Shown here in pieces: positions 8,220 to 16,467 of a DNA stretch of 64,000 nt. Position 1 is the stretch's first letter, and each line of letters starts with the position of its first letter. The DNA is taken from contig JAGAFU010000032.1 in assembly GCA_017627955.1 (NCBI GenBank), positions 1 through 64,000 on the forward strand, in the 5' to 3' direction. This DNA comes from Bacteroidales bacterium (GTDB lineage: Bacteria > Bacteroidota > Bacteroidia > Bacteroidales > UBA932). A program made the translations under genes and the position numbers. Under the pieces are notes generated by a model. That model did no database searches and was not told where the DNA came from. It worked only from the letters and a program-made list of their open reading frames with translations.

Positions 8220-9038
8220 ATGGGTAATCCCGTCAACAACGTCCTTTTCATAAACTCGGAGATAATGCCGTTCCTCCCCGAGAGCCCGATCGCGTCGATT
8301 GGGCGGTATCTTCCGCAAGGTATCCAGGAGAAGAAAAGACAGATCCGGGCTTTCATGCCCAGATACGGCTGTATCAACGAGAGAAAGAACCAGTTGCATG
8401 AGGTCATCCGCCTTTCCGGAATGAACATAATCATCGGTGACGTGGACAGAACCCTGGTGATCAAAGTGGCGTCGATCGCTGCCGCCAGGATCCAGGTCTA
8501 CTTCATTGACAACGACGATTTCTTCCGCCGCAAGCAGACGGCTTTTGATTCTGACGGGAAATTCTTCGAAGATAACGGCCAGAGGGCCATCTTCTTCGCG
8601 AGAGGCGTTCTGGAGACCGTGAAGAAGCTCCGCTGGGCGCCCGATGTCATCCACTGCCAGGGATGGATCTCGCACCTGGTTCCCCTCTACCTAAAAAAAG
8701 TCTATTACGGGGATCCCATATTCGCCGGAAGCAAAGTTGTCACATCACTTTACAACGACATCTCCTCTGAAACGTTCTCCGCGAACTTCAAGGAGACCAT
8801 CCCATTCGGAGGCATCAAGCCGTCCGACGTGTCGCTCATGGACAACCCTACTGGCACAAATCTTGCGGAAATGGCTGCCTTGTATTCAGATGGCGTCATT
8901 TTCGGAGCGCCCGATGTGGACGGGGAAGTCATTAAGTACTGCGAAGGACTCAAGATTCCCACTCTGCCCTTCAATGAGAAATCATTGAGTGATGGAAGCT
9001 ACATCGACGAGTACGACAGATTTTATCAAGAGTTGTAG
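8220..9038 (+). CDS. Glycogen/starch synthase catalytic N-domain protein (GT5 half)
   Basis: The product (272 residues from ATG 8220) matches only the N-terminal Rossmann half of GT5 glycogen synthases. It opens VLFINSEIMPFLPESPIASI, resembling the ADP-glucose synthase start, and has DVIHCQGWISHLVPLYLKK, which corresponds to the HxHDWH region. The second GT-B domain with the nucleotide-binding Glu is absent. Single-domain versions like this occur widely in Bacteroidales, so it is probably an intact specialised protein and not a truncation. It is followed after 3 bases by the DUF4270 gene. Confidence 0.8.
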   Translation: MGNPVNNVLFINSEIMPFLPESPIASIGRYLPQGIQEKKRQIRAFMPRYGCINERKNQLHEVIRLSGMNIIIGDVDRTLVIKVASIAAARIQVYFIDNDDFFRRKQTAFDSDGKFFEDNGQRAIFFARGVLETVKKLRWAPDVIHCQGWISHLVPLYLKKVYYGDPIFAGSKVVTSLYNDISSETFSANFKETIPFGGIKPSDVSLMDNPTGTNLAEMAALYSDGVIFGAPDVDGEVIKYCEGLKIPTLPFNEKSLSDGSYIDEYDRFYQEL

Positions 9039-9041
9039 TAC

Positions 9042-10667
9042 ATGAAGAGGATTCTGACGGCGATTGTCCTGGCGACGGCCATGATGTCTTGCGTCAATGT
9101 CAACGAGAAAATTGGCGGCGAATTCATCGCTACCAACCTTAAATATGACTTCTATTCGGCCGAATTCGACCTTGAGGATATCTGGATGAAATCCGTGGAC
9201 AGCCTGTCCGGATATTCTTCCAGCAGAATCAATTTCGGAGCGATCCGGGACGACACCTACGGGCTATTCCGCAGGGGCTGCGCGATTTCCCTGGTGCCCT
9301 GCGTCGACTCAGTCGACCTCGGAGAGAATCCCACTTTCAGGAGATTCAAGTTCCAGGCCGCCACCGACAGCGTTTCCGTCGCTGAGGAGAGCCAGTCGAA
9401 CATCCTCCAGAATGTCTTTGTGTACGATCTCCTTGAGCCTTTGGACCCGAAGCAGTACTTCTCCAGGACTGAGATCAAGCACGGAAGCAAGAAGATCACC
9501 AAAGGAGTGCCGGTTGTGAACGGAATCGACTCTCTCACTTTTGAATTCACCGAGGAATTCGGCAAAAGATACCTCAGCCTCACCCAGGCTGACATGGAGG
9601 ACTTTGAGGCCTACACCAAGAAATTCCCGGGAATATACCTGACGACCAATGACCCGGTGGGCAATGGCGGACGGTTCAACCACTTCAAGATGAATATCCT
9701 CAGGTGGTACAACAATTCCTATCTTGTCCGGGACGACAACTATGCGGTTCTCTACTACACAGGCACTTACAATGGTGAGCGTAGGGACAGCAGCCTGATG
9801 TTCTACTTCAGTCCCCTGGAGTTCCAGGATCTCGACGAGATCGTGGCCAACAGCACCGCCATGCCTGACCAGTTCGTGTTCAACGTCGACTCCCACGAGT
9901 CAGACGGATACGTCGGGAAAGCCGGAGACAAGATCTTCATCGAGGGCGGAAGCGGCATAAAGCCTGTCATCTCCGCCGAAGAGATCAGGAAACTTGTAAG
10001 CGACGAGATCAGCTCGAAGGGTGGAGACCCGGCAACCGCCCTGATCAGCAAGGCGACCATAGAGATGCCTTTTGACTTCCCAGAGGACTACACCAAGATG
10101 TACCTCTTCCCGGACATACTGAGCCCCACTATGAAGATCTCGACAGACACGACTGTCGCTTTCGCCGGACTCACCGACGCCAGCGCCTCGGACGAGAACC
10201 AGGGGGACATCAACCGTTCACTCTGCGTCTACGCCCCTGACGTGACCCATCACGTGCAGCAGATAATCCGCAAGAAAGACGCTACTGACATCTCCGACTA
10301 CGATATCTGGATGCTCATCATGCACAAGGTGACTACCACCACCACAAATGCCGACGCGAGCCAGATGGCCAATTACTACCAGCAGATCGCTTATGCGTCC
10401 TACGCCAACCAGCTCTACGGAGGATATGGCTATGGCGGTGGTTACGGTTATGGAGGCTACGGCGGTTACGGTGGATATGGCAGCTATGGCTACAACAACT
10501 ACTACAACTACATGATGATGGCCCAATACGCCGCCGCATCAGCGACTTCCACCTCCACATCATCAGAGCTGGACAAGGACAATTACTACAATTGCTGGCT
10601 CAGGGGTCCTGGATCTGACGGAAGGAAGCCGAAACTGAAGATCACCTACGCCCTCCCGAAAGAGTAG
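9042..10667 (+). CDS. DUF4270 lipoprotein with Gly-Tyr-rich C-terminal tract
   Basis: A surface or periplasmic lipoprotein of unknown function. The signal peptide ends in a lipobox (MMSC, Cys about residue 16). The body matches DUF4270, for example GGRFNHFKMNILRW and FVFNVDSHESDGY. It is 541 residues long. Residues 459-491 form a Gly/Tyr low-complexity tract (repeats of GGYGYG and GGYGGYG) that DUF4270 proteins do not normally carry. It is cotranscribed with the upstream GT5-like gene (3-base gap), a pairing seen in other Bacteroidales. A strong hairpin follows the stop. Confidence 0.87.
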   Translation: MKRILTAIVLATAMMSCVNVNEKIGGEFIATNLKYDFYSAEFDLEDIWMKSVDSLSGYSSSRINFGAIRDDTYGLFRRGCAISLVPCVDSVDLGENPTFRRFKFQAATDSVSVAEESQSNILQNVFVYDLLEPLDPKQYFSRTEIKHGSKKITKGVPVVNGIDSLTFEFTEEFGKRYLSLTQADMEDFEAYTKKFPGIYLTTNDPVGNGGRFNHFKMNILRWYNNSYLVRDDNYAVLYYTGTYNGERRDSSLMFYFSPLEFQDLDEIVANSTAMPDQFVFNVDSHESDGYVGKAGDKIFIEGGSGIKPVISAEEIRKLVSDEISSKGGDPATALISKATIEMPFDFPEDYTKMYLFPDILSPTMKISTDTTVAFAGLTDASASDENQGDINRSLCVYAPDVTHHVQQIIRKKDATDISDYDIWMLIMHKVTTTTTNADASQMANYYQQIAYASYANQLYGGYGYGGGYGYGGYGGYGGYGSYGYNNYYNYMMMAQYAAASATSTSTSSELDKDNYYNCWLRGPGSDGRKPKLKITYALPKE

Positions 10668-10688
10668 CGAGGTTATAATAAAATGAGT

Positions 10689-10714
10689 AATGCCCCGGCG
10701 GATGCCGGGGCATT
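10689..10714. terminator. Bidirectional intrinsic terminator
   Basis: A perfect 11-base stem (AATGCCCCGGC with its complement) and GGAT loop lies between the convergent DUF4270 and acpP genes. AT-rich sequence flanks it on both sides, so it can serve either direction. Confidence 0.85.
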
Positions 10715-10738
10715 ATCATTTAAAGCCTGACAAAAGGA

Positions 10739-10996
10739 TTAAGCCTCCTCTTTGCCCGCGATCTTCTCTTTCACCTTGGCGATAGCGTCACTGACAGTGG
10801 CGATGCTGCTGGTCTCCTCATCGGGAATCTTGATTCCGAAAACCCTCTCGAACTCCATAAGAAGCTCAACAGTGTCAAGAGAGTCAGCTCCCAGATCATT
10901 GGTGAAATTGGCGGTCTCAGTAACCTCGGATTCCTCGACACCGAGTTTGTCAACGATGATCGCTTTGACTTGTTTTACGATTTCTTCTTCAGTCAT
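10739..10996 (-). CDS. acpP: Acyl carrier protein
   Basis: ACP carries growing acyl chains on 4'-phosphopantetheine for fatty-acid, lipid A and lipoate synthesis. The 85-residue acidic protein holds the attachment motif [10 protein letters not shown] with the modified Ser at about residue 39. Its own promoter precedes it and a terminator follows, so it appears to be a single-gene transcript. The usual downstream fabF is not next to it. Confidence 0.96.
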   Translation of the reverse strand: MTEEEIVKQVKAIIVDKLGVEESEVTETANFTNDLGADSLDTVELLMEFERVFGIKIPDEETSSIATVSDAIAKVKEKIAGKEEA

Positions 10997-11049
10997 GGTT
11001 ATAAAAAATTAAATGTTTAATTCATTTCCTATTTTACACAATAACTCCG

Positions 11050-11081
11050 CAAAGTAAATAAAAAAACATCAATTATCCAAA
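11050..11081 (-). promoter_or_regulatory. Promoter for acpP
   Basis: TTTG (11081-11078), 20-base spacer, then TTACTTTG (11057-11050), one mismatch from TAnnTTTG. The upstream element overlaps the 3' end of pnuC. A leader of about 50 bases precedes acpP. Confidence 0.6.
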
Positions 11082-11872
11082 TCCTTGGTACGAGGGCTTG
11101 TCGCGACGGGTTCTTTGCAAAGGTTGAGCCATATTCTCAATCCATTAAGGGAATTCAACAGATAGAACACGTATTTGATCAACATGACCGCAGCGTTACC
11201 GGAGCCCGTGCCGCTCATCAGAGCTACTGTCCAAAGGGATATGGAAGAGATATTCACGAGAATCCAGATGTACCACTGTTCCATGAACGCGAAACTCAGG
11301 AGGACCTGTCCCGCTATGTTCAAAGTCATGACGACGGCATCGAGAAGGACCTTGGATTTGTTGAATGACTCGATCTTCCCCGCCGAGAGTTGAGCGACGT
11401 CGATTGAGTACAGAATAACATAAAGAACAGCGATCCCGACAGCGATCCCCGAGGCGAGCCAGAGCCACTGCTTACCGGACAGGCGCCGGGCCCGGACCTT
11501 GGTGTCCTCATCGCCCTCTCCCCCAACCTTGGCTCCACGCTTTCTCCACTGCCAGAAACCTATGAACTGCATTGGCAGGAAATAGAAGGCATGCAGGGCG
11601 AAATTGCCCATGATCCCATTGTCGTAAAGGACCACGGTCGCGGCCAGCACATCCAGGAAACCGAACAGGAAGGTCAGAAGATGGCCATTAGCCGAGAGGA
11701 CGGTGTTGATGACTCCCATCACCGATCCGAAAGCGGCCAAAAGAAGCATGAAAGTCTTAACCCCAGGTTGCTGGAGCTTGAATACGGTGGTGAGCGTGAC
11801 GGCGACAATCATCCCCGTGACCAGGAAGATGTTGAACGCCAGGTTGAATCTTTTCTCTTTAGAGGGTTCCAT
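11069..11872 (-). CDS. pnuC: PnuC-type nicotinamide riboside/mononucleotide transporter
   Basis: PnuC is a facilitator for NAD precursors. The 267-residue membrane protein shows family motifs FLPMQFIGFWQWRKRG and, further on, EQWYIWILVNISSISLW, which line the substrate path. A cytoplasmic charged loop (about 110-125) separates the halves. I choose ATG 11872 (MEPSKEKR) over 11905 because a perfect -7 box lies between the two. The exact vitamin substrate (riboside, mononucleotide or thiamine as in PnuT) cannot be told from the sequence. Confidence 0.85.
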   Translation of the reverse strand: MEPSKEKRFNLAFNIFLVTGMIVAVTLTTVFKLQQPGVKTFMLLLAAFGSVMGVINTVLSANGHLLTFLFGFLDVLAATVVLYDNGIMGNFALHAFYFLPMQFIGFWQWRKRGAKVGGEGDEDTKVRARRLSGKQWLWLASGIAVGIAVLYVILYSIDVAQLSAGKIESFNKSKVLLDAVVMTLNIAGQVLLSFAFMEQWYIWILVNISSISLWTVALMSGTGSGNAAVMLIKYVFYLLNSLNGLRIWLNLCKEPVATSPRTKDLDN

Positions 11873-11879
11873 ATCGGCA

Positions 11880-11887
11880 CAAAGATA
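11880..11887 (-). promoter_or_regulatory. -7 box directly upstream of pnuC
   Basis: Perfect TATCTTTG on the minus strand only 7 bases before the ATG at 11872, implying an almost leaderless mRNA. No -33 TTTG is evident. The 185 bases between this and the DUF1080 gene hold one 7-base hairpin (12012-12034) and nothing else I can name. Confidence 0.45.
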
Positions 11888-12072
11888 CTCCTTTTTTCTT
11901 ATCATTTCGATACCCGGCAGAAATGGGGAGATGCAAAGGCTTTGGCTGCGGCAATATTTGGTATTTCCGAGTAGAATTCATATAACCGCGATATGTGCCC
12001 TAACTGTTCCCCTCGTCCCTCTCTTTCGGACGAGAGAAACAGCATGTGTGTCGAACGTCCGACCAGATAAGA

Positions 12073-12840
12073 CTACATTTTACGTAGCCAGATATTACGG
12101 AAGCTTATCGGTTCGCTGCGGTCACCATGAGCCTGGAGGCGGATAGGGCCGTCGCCGTGGGGCTTCACCTGCGGATGGCCAATATACTCTGTCGTGCCCC
12201 TGATGGTGAAGTGGTTCAGAAGTACGATCCCGTTCTGGATCACGGTCACGGTCGGGGCCACCCTGTAAGTGCCGTCCTCATTGAATATAGGGGCAGTGTA
12301 GATGATGTCATAGACATTCCACTCGCCAGGCTTTCGCATGGCGTTCGCCAGCGGAATAACCTGCTTGTAAACACTTCCCGCCTGGCCATTGGCGTAGGTC
12401 TCATTGTTATAGTTGTCCAGGATCTGGACCTCGTACTTGTCCTGAAGGAAAACTCCGCTGTTGCCCCTAGCCTGGCTCGAACCGGTTATATTCTTTGGCA
12501 CGCACCATTCAAGATGGAGCTGGAAACTGCCGAAGCTCTCTTTAGTGATTATGTCACCGGAGGGTTTGTTGACAGTAAACACGCCATCGTGGACAATCCA
12601 TTTGGCCTCTCCGCCTTCGGCAGACTGCCAAGCGTCAAGGTTCTTTCCGTCGAAGAGTACGATGGCGTCAGAAGGGGCTGAATTGGTGCGGATGTCTCCA
12701 GGGGTCACGACCTTTGGCTGCGGAGTCCAAAACTCAGTCATGCCCGGGGTCATTATCTCAGGCAGAGGATAGGTCTTCTCTTGCGCTGCCACAGTAACCG
12801 TGAGGGAAATGGCTAGGATAACGATAAATGTCCTTTTCAT
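12073..12840 (-). CDS. Exported DUF1080 protein (3-keto-disaccharide hydrolase-like)
   Basis: The product (255 residues) has a signal peptide (MKRTFIVILAISLTVTVAAQ) and one DUF1080 (PF06439) concanavalin-like fold. Family marks are DAIVLFDGKNLDAWQS, GNSGVFLQDKYEVQILD and the ending FRNIWLRK. Members act on 3-keto-glycosides or bind glycans, usually in the periplasm. The gene stands alone with a -7 box 33 bases upstream. Whether it is a hydrolase, lyase or binding protein is not decided by sequence alone. Confidence 0.85.
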   Translation of the reverse strand: MKRTFIVILAISLTVTVAAQEKTYPLPEIMTPGMTEFWTPQPKVVTPGDIRTNSAPSDAIVLFDGKNLDAWQSAEGGEAKWIVHDGVFTVNKPSGDIITKESFGSFQLHLEWCVPKNITGSSQARGNSGVFLQDKYEVQILDNYNNETYANGQAGSVYKQVIPLANAMRKPGEWNVYDIIYTAPIFNEDGTYRVAPTVTVIQNGIVLLNHFTIRGTTEYIGHPQVKPHGDGPIRLQAHGDRSEPISFRNIWLRKM

Positions 12841-12873
12841 TTAAGTATCTTTTAAAAATAGTTATTCTGAATT

Positions 12874-12881
12874 CAAATATA
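12874..12881 (-). promoter_or_regulatory. -7 box for the DUF1080 gene
   Basis: Perfect TATATTTG on the minus strand, 33 bases before the ATG at 12840, immediately after the terminator of the preceding gene. No clear -33 element. Confidence 0.45.
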
Positions 12882-12888
12882 GCCATAA

Positions 12889-12921
12889 AAAAACTTCCAG
12901 GCCACGTGGTCTGGAAGTTTT
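12889..12921 (-). terminator. Intrinsic terminator after the OmpA/TPR lipoprotein gene
   Basis: An 11-base perfect stem (CTTCCAG core flanked by A and T runs) with a 10-base loop, followed on the minus strand by seven T residues. It lies 17 bases beyond the stop at 12939. Confidence 0.9.
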
Positions 12922-12938
12922 GTCTGATTTGTCAAGGA

Positions 12939-14588
12939 TTACTTGTAGATCTGAGCGAACTCGACATCATTCTTAGCCCTCTCGGCAAGAGCCTTGTCAG
13001 CCTTAGCGACCTGATCAAGGAGAGCCTTAGCCTCGGTGGCGTTGCCCTGGCGGGCAGCGATGATGGCCTTCAGGTAGGTCACCTTAGGATCACCACAGTG
13101 AGCGGCGGCCTTGGCCTTGTCAAGCTGGTTGGTGAGGATGTAAGCGAGGACAGTGTTGTGGCAGCAGCCCTTGGCATCCTTAAGATCCTGGACAGCCTTG
13201 TCGTAGTTGCCGGTGCAGATGTCGATGATACCCTGGTTGGTCTTGGCCACGTCGTTGCCAGCCTTCTTGAAGTAGTTGGCGGCGGAGGCGAAGTCACCAT
13301 TGCGGAGAGCGAGGACACCCAGAGCGTTGTCAAGGTCAGCGTCCTTGGTCTCGACGGCGGCGAAAGCCTTGGCGGCGTTCTTGAGGTCGCCGGCGTTCAG
13401 GTAAGCGGTACCGAGGTTGAACCTGGCGGCGTCGCTGTCGAACTTGCTGATAGCCTTGTTGTAAAGCTTCACCTTGCTGTCAAGATCCTTCACGAGGGTA
13501 GCGGACTTGAGGAGAGCGGGCTCATCGAGAACCTCGCTGTTGTTGTTGATCATCTCAAGAAGCTCGTCGGGAGTGTAGTTCTTGAACTCGACGTTGGCGA
13601 TGAAGCGGGCGCGGCGGAGCTCAGGGAGAATGTCGTTCTTAAGCTCGGAATAGATGGAAGACATGTTCTTGATCTCGCTCTCACGGACAGCAGGATCGCT
13701 GTACATGGAGAGGACGCGGAGGATGAGATCCTTGTCGCGGATGTCGGAGTTCTGGACAAGCTCCTGGAAGCCTTCCCAGTCCTGACCGATGCTCCTGACT
13801 TCAGGATCAGTCACTTCCTTACCCTTGACGACCTTATCCCAAGCCTTGTCAGCGGTCTTGGAACGGTTGTCAGAAAGCTTGCGGTTGAGTTTCTCACCAC
13901 CATCCGGAGAAGCGTAGGCGACGACCTCGGTGCCCACGAGAGTCTTCCTCTCGTTAGCGGCGATCTCGTCGAGAGCGTTCTGGAAGTTCTTGATGGACTC
14001 ACCCTTGAGCTGCTTGCTCTGGACATCGGCGGAATTGATCCTATAGAGGATCTGGCCCTCAGCGGTCTGCTTGAGGATAGCCTCATAACCATCAGCCTTG
14101 AGAGGAACAAGACCAGCGGCCTTCACGAGCTGGTAGGTGGTGTTCACACCGTCAGCGACCTTCTTGGTGGGAAGGGTGATGGACTTCTTCTTGTACTTGG
14201 CGACACCGCGGAGCTCAAGATGGGACTTCTCCATTCCCTCAACGAACGGGAAATGAAGCTTCTCGGTCACTGTGCTGCCAGCCTTGGGAACGACTTTGTA
14301 GTTGTCCTTTACTTTCTCACCCTGATACATAAGGGGAGCCATCTTGGACTCGCCACCCTCATAGACAATGACAGGGGTGACCTCAAGGATGGCCTTCGGG
14401 TTGAAATAGTCGGCCGGATAGGTCACTGTGACGGTAGGATCAACATTGCCAGCGACTGCCTCGAGAACGGCAGGGTTGCAAGTAACAATAACATTGTCAG
14501 CAAGTTCAGCCATCTTCTTGGCTGAAGAGCAAGCGACTGCGGACAGCACGATGGCCGCCGCTGCGAGAATCTTGATTGCTTTCTTCAT
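12939..14588 (-). CDS. TPR lipoprotein with OmpA-like region
   Basis: A 549-residue lipoprotein (lipobox ending SAVAC, Cys 20), probably periplasmic and outer-membrane anchored. The middle (about residues 185-260) resembles an OmpA-type peptidoglycan-binding fold, with VAYASPDGGEKLNRKLSDNR in the place of the usual SxxG...N..LS.RR motif. The C-terminal 180 residues form tetratricopeptide repeats (for example AARFNLGTAYLNAGDLKNAA). Related proteins are common and often abundant in Bacteroidales; function is unknown. It has its own promoter and a strong terminator, as expected for a highly expressed single gene. Confidence 0.82.
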   Translation of the reverse strand: MKKAIKILAAAAIVLSAVACSSAKKMAELADNVIVTCNPAVLEAVAGNVDPTVTVTYPADYFNPKAILEVTPVIVYEGGESKMAPLMYQGEKVKDNYKVVPKAGSTVTEKLHFPFVEGMEKSHLELRGVAKYKKKSITLPTKKVADGVNTTYQLVKAAGLVPLKADGYEAILKQTAEGQILYRINSADVQSKQLKGESIKNFQNALDEIAANERKTLVGTEVVAYASPDGGEKLNRKLSDNRSKTADKAWDKVVKGKEVTDPEVRSIGQDWEGFQELVQNSDIRDKDLILRVLSMYSDPAVRESEIKNMSSIYSELKNDILPELRRARFIANVEFKNYTPDELLEMINNNSEVLDEPALLKSATLVKDLDSKVKLYNKAISKFDSDAARFNLGTAYLNAGDLKNAAKAFAAVETKDADLDNALGVLALRNGDFASAANYFKKAGNDVAKTNQGIIDICTGNYDKAVQDLKDAKGCCHNTVLAYILTNQLDKAKAAAHCGDPKVTYLKAIIAARQGNATEAKALLDQVAKADKALAERAKNDVEFAQIYK

Positions 14589-14652
14589 GTTGTTTTTAAT
14601 ATTAATAATTTAATTGGACTATAATACTCAATTAGCCTTCTACATCAGTAGG

Positions 14653-14686
14653 CAAATATAACTATTATTTTCGTAACTTTGCCAAA
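14653..14686 (-). promoter_or_regulatory. Promoter for the OmpA/TPR lipoprotein
   Basis: TTTG (14686-14683) and a perfect TATATTTG (14660-14653) separated by 22 bases, slightly longer than usual. The leader before the ATG at 14588 is about 60 bases. It overlaps the divergent box at 14674-14681. Confidence 0.55.
14674..14681 (+). promoter_or_regulatory. -7 box for the sigma-54 activator gene
   Basis: Perfect TAACTTTG, 32 bases before the ATG at 14714. It lies inside the spacer of the divergent lipoprotein promoter, so the two promoters cannot both be occupied by polymerase at once. Confidence 0.5.
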
Positions 14687-14713
14687 TTGGTTCCAAATAG
14701 CAAGTTTTTTTAT

Positions 14714-15940
14714 ATGGATTCACAGGAATTGCAAAGGCTAAAGAACAAGTACGACATCATCGGGAATGACGCCGCCCTCAACCGCGCGCTGGAGATGGCG
14801 GTGAAAATCGCCCCGACCGACCTGACCGTGCTTGTCACGGGAGAGAGTGGCGTCGGTAAAGAGAATATTCCGAAAATCATCCACCAGAACAGTCTGAGAA
14901 AGACTGCCAAATATTTCGCCGTCAACTGCGGAGCCATCCCGGAAGGGACCATAGATTCCGAGCTTTTCGGCCACGAGAAAGGATCATTCACCGGAGCGAT
15001 CGAGACAAGGAAGGGATATTTCGAGGAAGCGAACGGAGGAACTTTGTTCCTGGATGAGATCGGCGAGCTCCCCCTCCCCTCCCAAGCCAAGCTGCTGAGA
15101 GTGCTGCAGAACGGGGAATTCATCAAAGTGGGATCCTCCAAAGTCGAGAAGACCGATGTCCGGGTGATCGCCGCCACCAACAACGACCTCGTGCATGCCG
15201 TTGAGAGGGGAAAGTTCAGGGAAGATCTCTACTACAGGCTCAACGCTATTCAGATCCGGATGCCCGCTCTCCGTGACCGCAAAGAGGATATCTATCTGTT
15301 TTTCAGGAAGTTCTCATCAGATTTTTCGGAGAAGTCGGGGTTCGGCAAGGTCAGCCTCACCAACGATGCGATAGACCTTCTGATCAACTACCGCTGGCCC
15401 GGGAATATCCGTCAGCTCAAGAATGTGACAGAGAGTGTCACCGCTTTCGAGTCCGAGAAACTCACCCCAACTTCCGGCAGATGCGTGGTGGATGCCGCCA
15501 CTCTTGCCATGTACATGCCCAAGGAGGACATAAGCCTTCTTCCCGCGGTCACGAGCGAGAACAGAAGCAGCACGATGTCGGATTCCGACCGTCAGATGTT
15601 CATCAAGGCTATACTCGACCTCAGGCAGGAGGTAGAGTCCCTCAAAGCGCGGATAAACTCGGCCCCGGTAGCGCCCCCCGCCCTTGCCTCCCATGAAAAA
15701 GACGACGAGGCAGAATGGCAGGACATTGACAACCAGACACCGGCTCCCTCCAACGGAACGGTCGTCAACATCGACGTGCAAGAGCCCGAAGATCAGGACC
15801 TTTCATTAAAGAAAACAAGTCTTGAGGTGATCACGAGGGCCCTTGAGAAGCACAATGGCAACCGCGGGCTCGCCGCCAAGGAGGTCGGGATCTCCGAAAG
15901 GACCCTATATCGCTGGATAAAGAAATATCATCTCGATTGA
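14714..15940 (+). CDS. Sigma-54-dependent transcriptional activator without receiver domain
   Basis: A 408-residue bacterial enhancer-binding protein. The AAA+ domain starts almost at the N-terminus: Walker A GESGVGKE (43-50), the sigma-54 contact loop GSFTGA (90-95), Walker B GGTLFLDEI (108-116) and RWPGNIRQLKN. A linker rich in Pro, Glu and Asp follows, then a Fis-type helix-turn-helix (GLAAKEVGISERTLYRWIKK). There is no receiver or GAF domain, so control must come from another protein or from expression level. It precedes lptE by 2 bases, an order seen in other Bacteroidales. Confidence 0.92.
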   Translation: MDSQELQRLKNKYDIIGNDAALNRALEMAVKIAPTDLTVLVTGESGVGKENIPKIIHQNSLRKTAKYFAVNCGAIPEGTIDSELFGHEKGSFTGAIETRKGYFEEANGGTLFLDEIGELPLPSQAKLLRVLQNGEFIKVGSSKVEKTDVRVIAATNNDLVHAVERGKFREDLYYRLNAIQIRMPALRDRKEDIYLFFRKFSSDFSEKSGFGKVSLTNDAIDLLINYRWPGNIRQLKNVTESVTAFESEKLTPTSGRCVVDAATLAMYMPKEDISLLPAVTSENRSSTMSDSDRQMFIKAILDLRQEVESLKARINSAPVAPPALASHEKDDEAEWQDIDNQTPAPSNGTVVNIDVQEPEDQDLSLKKTSLEVITRALEKHNGNRGLAAKEVGISERTLYRWIKKYHLD

Positions 15941-15942
15941 AT

Positions 15943-16452
15943 ATGAAAAAGATCGCTATACTCGCGGCAATCGCCGCCGCCATGCTCACGGGCGGATGCT
16001 CGATAGTCAAGTACTCATTCTCGGGCACCTCCATTCAGCCTGACGTGAAGACGGTGACTATCAACTTTTTTGAATATCAGGCCCTAAAGGTGAACCCGAC
16101 CCTCAGCAATGACTTGACGGAGGCCATGAAAGACAAGTTCCGCAAGCTCACGAAACTCGAGCAGGTCGAGATGGACGGAGACCTGGAGCTCAGCGGAGCC
16201 GTGACCGGCTATGAGGTACGGGCCGCGGCCGTGACCGCCGACGAGGTGGCGGCCATGAACCGCCTGACAGTGACCACGAGCCTTAAATTCACGAACAGGA
16301 AGTACCCGGAGGAAGATTTCGAAAAGAGTTTCTCCGCATATTCAGACTACGATTCCAACAATTCCCTTGACGCGGTCGAGGCGACCCTTTGCGAGGAAAT
16401 CGTCCAGAAACTGATAGAAGACATGTTCAACGCCAGCGTGGCTCAATGGTAA
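15943..16452 (+). CDS. lptE: LPS assembly lipoprotein LptE
   Basis: LptE plugs the LptD barrel for lipopolysaccharide insertion into the outer membrane. From ATG 15943 the product has 169 residues with lipobox LTGGC (Cys 19), then the Bacteroidota LptE start YSFSGTSIQPDVKTVTINFF. A TTG two codons earlier is less likely. It lies in the run sigma-54 activator, lptE, hypothetical, secG, which is conserved in the order. Confidence 0.9.
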   Translation: MKKIAILAAIAAAMLTGGCSIVKYSFSGTSIQPDVKTVTINFFEYQALKVNPTLSNDLTEAMKDKFRKLTKLEQVEMDGDLELSGAVTGYEVRAAAVTADEVAAMNRLTVTTSLKFTNRKYPEEDFEKSFSAYSDYDSNNSLDAVEATLCEEIVQKLIEDMFNASVAQW

Positions 16453-16467
16453 CCTTATTATATTAAT

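Noticed and set aside
8132-8464. N-terminal extension of FtsX (111 residues)
   Set aside because: This part is antisense to the glycogen synthase gene, lies upstream of the promoter box and lacks similarity to FtsX.
8220-9038. Glycogen synthase as a truncated pseudogene
   Set aside because: One-domain GT5 halves of this length are common in Bacteroidales and the gene is intact, so truncation is not inferred.
11873-12072. Riboswitch upstream of pnuC
   Set aside because: The gap has only one 7-base hairpin and a -7 box almost touching the ATG, leaving no room for a leader aptamer.
12828-14525. 565-codon plus-strand frame antisense to the TPR lipoprotein
   Set aside because: The minus-strand frame has a lipobox, TPR motifs, promoter and terminator. 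The plus frame is rich in Leu, Val, Gly and Asp with no recognisable domain.
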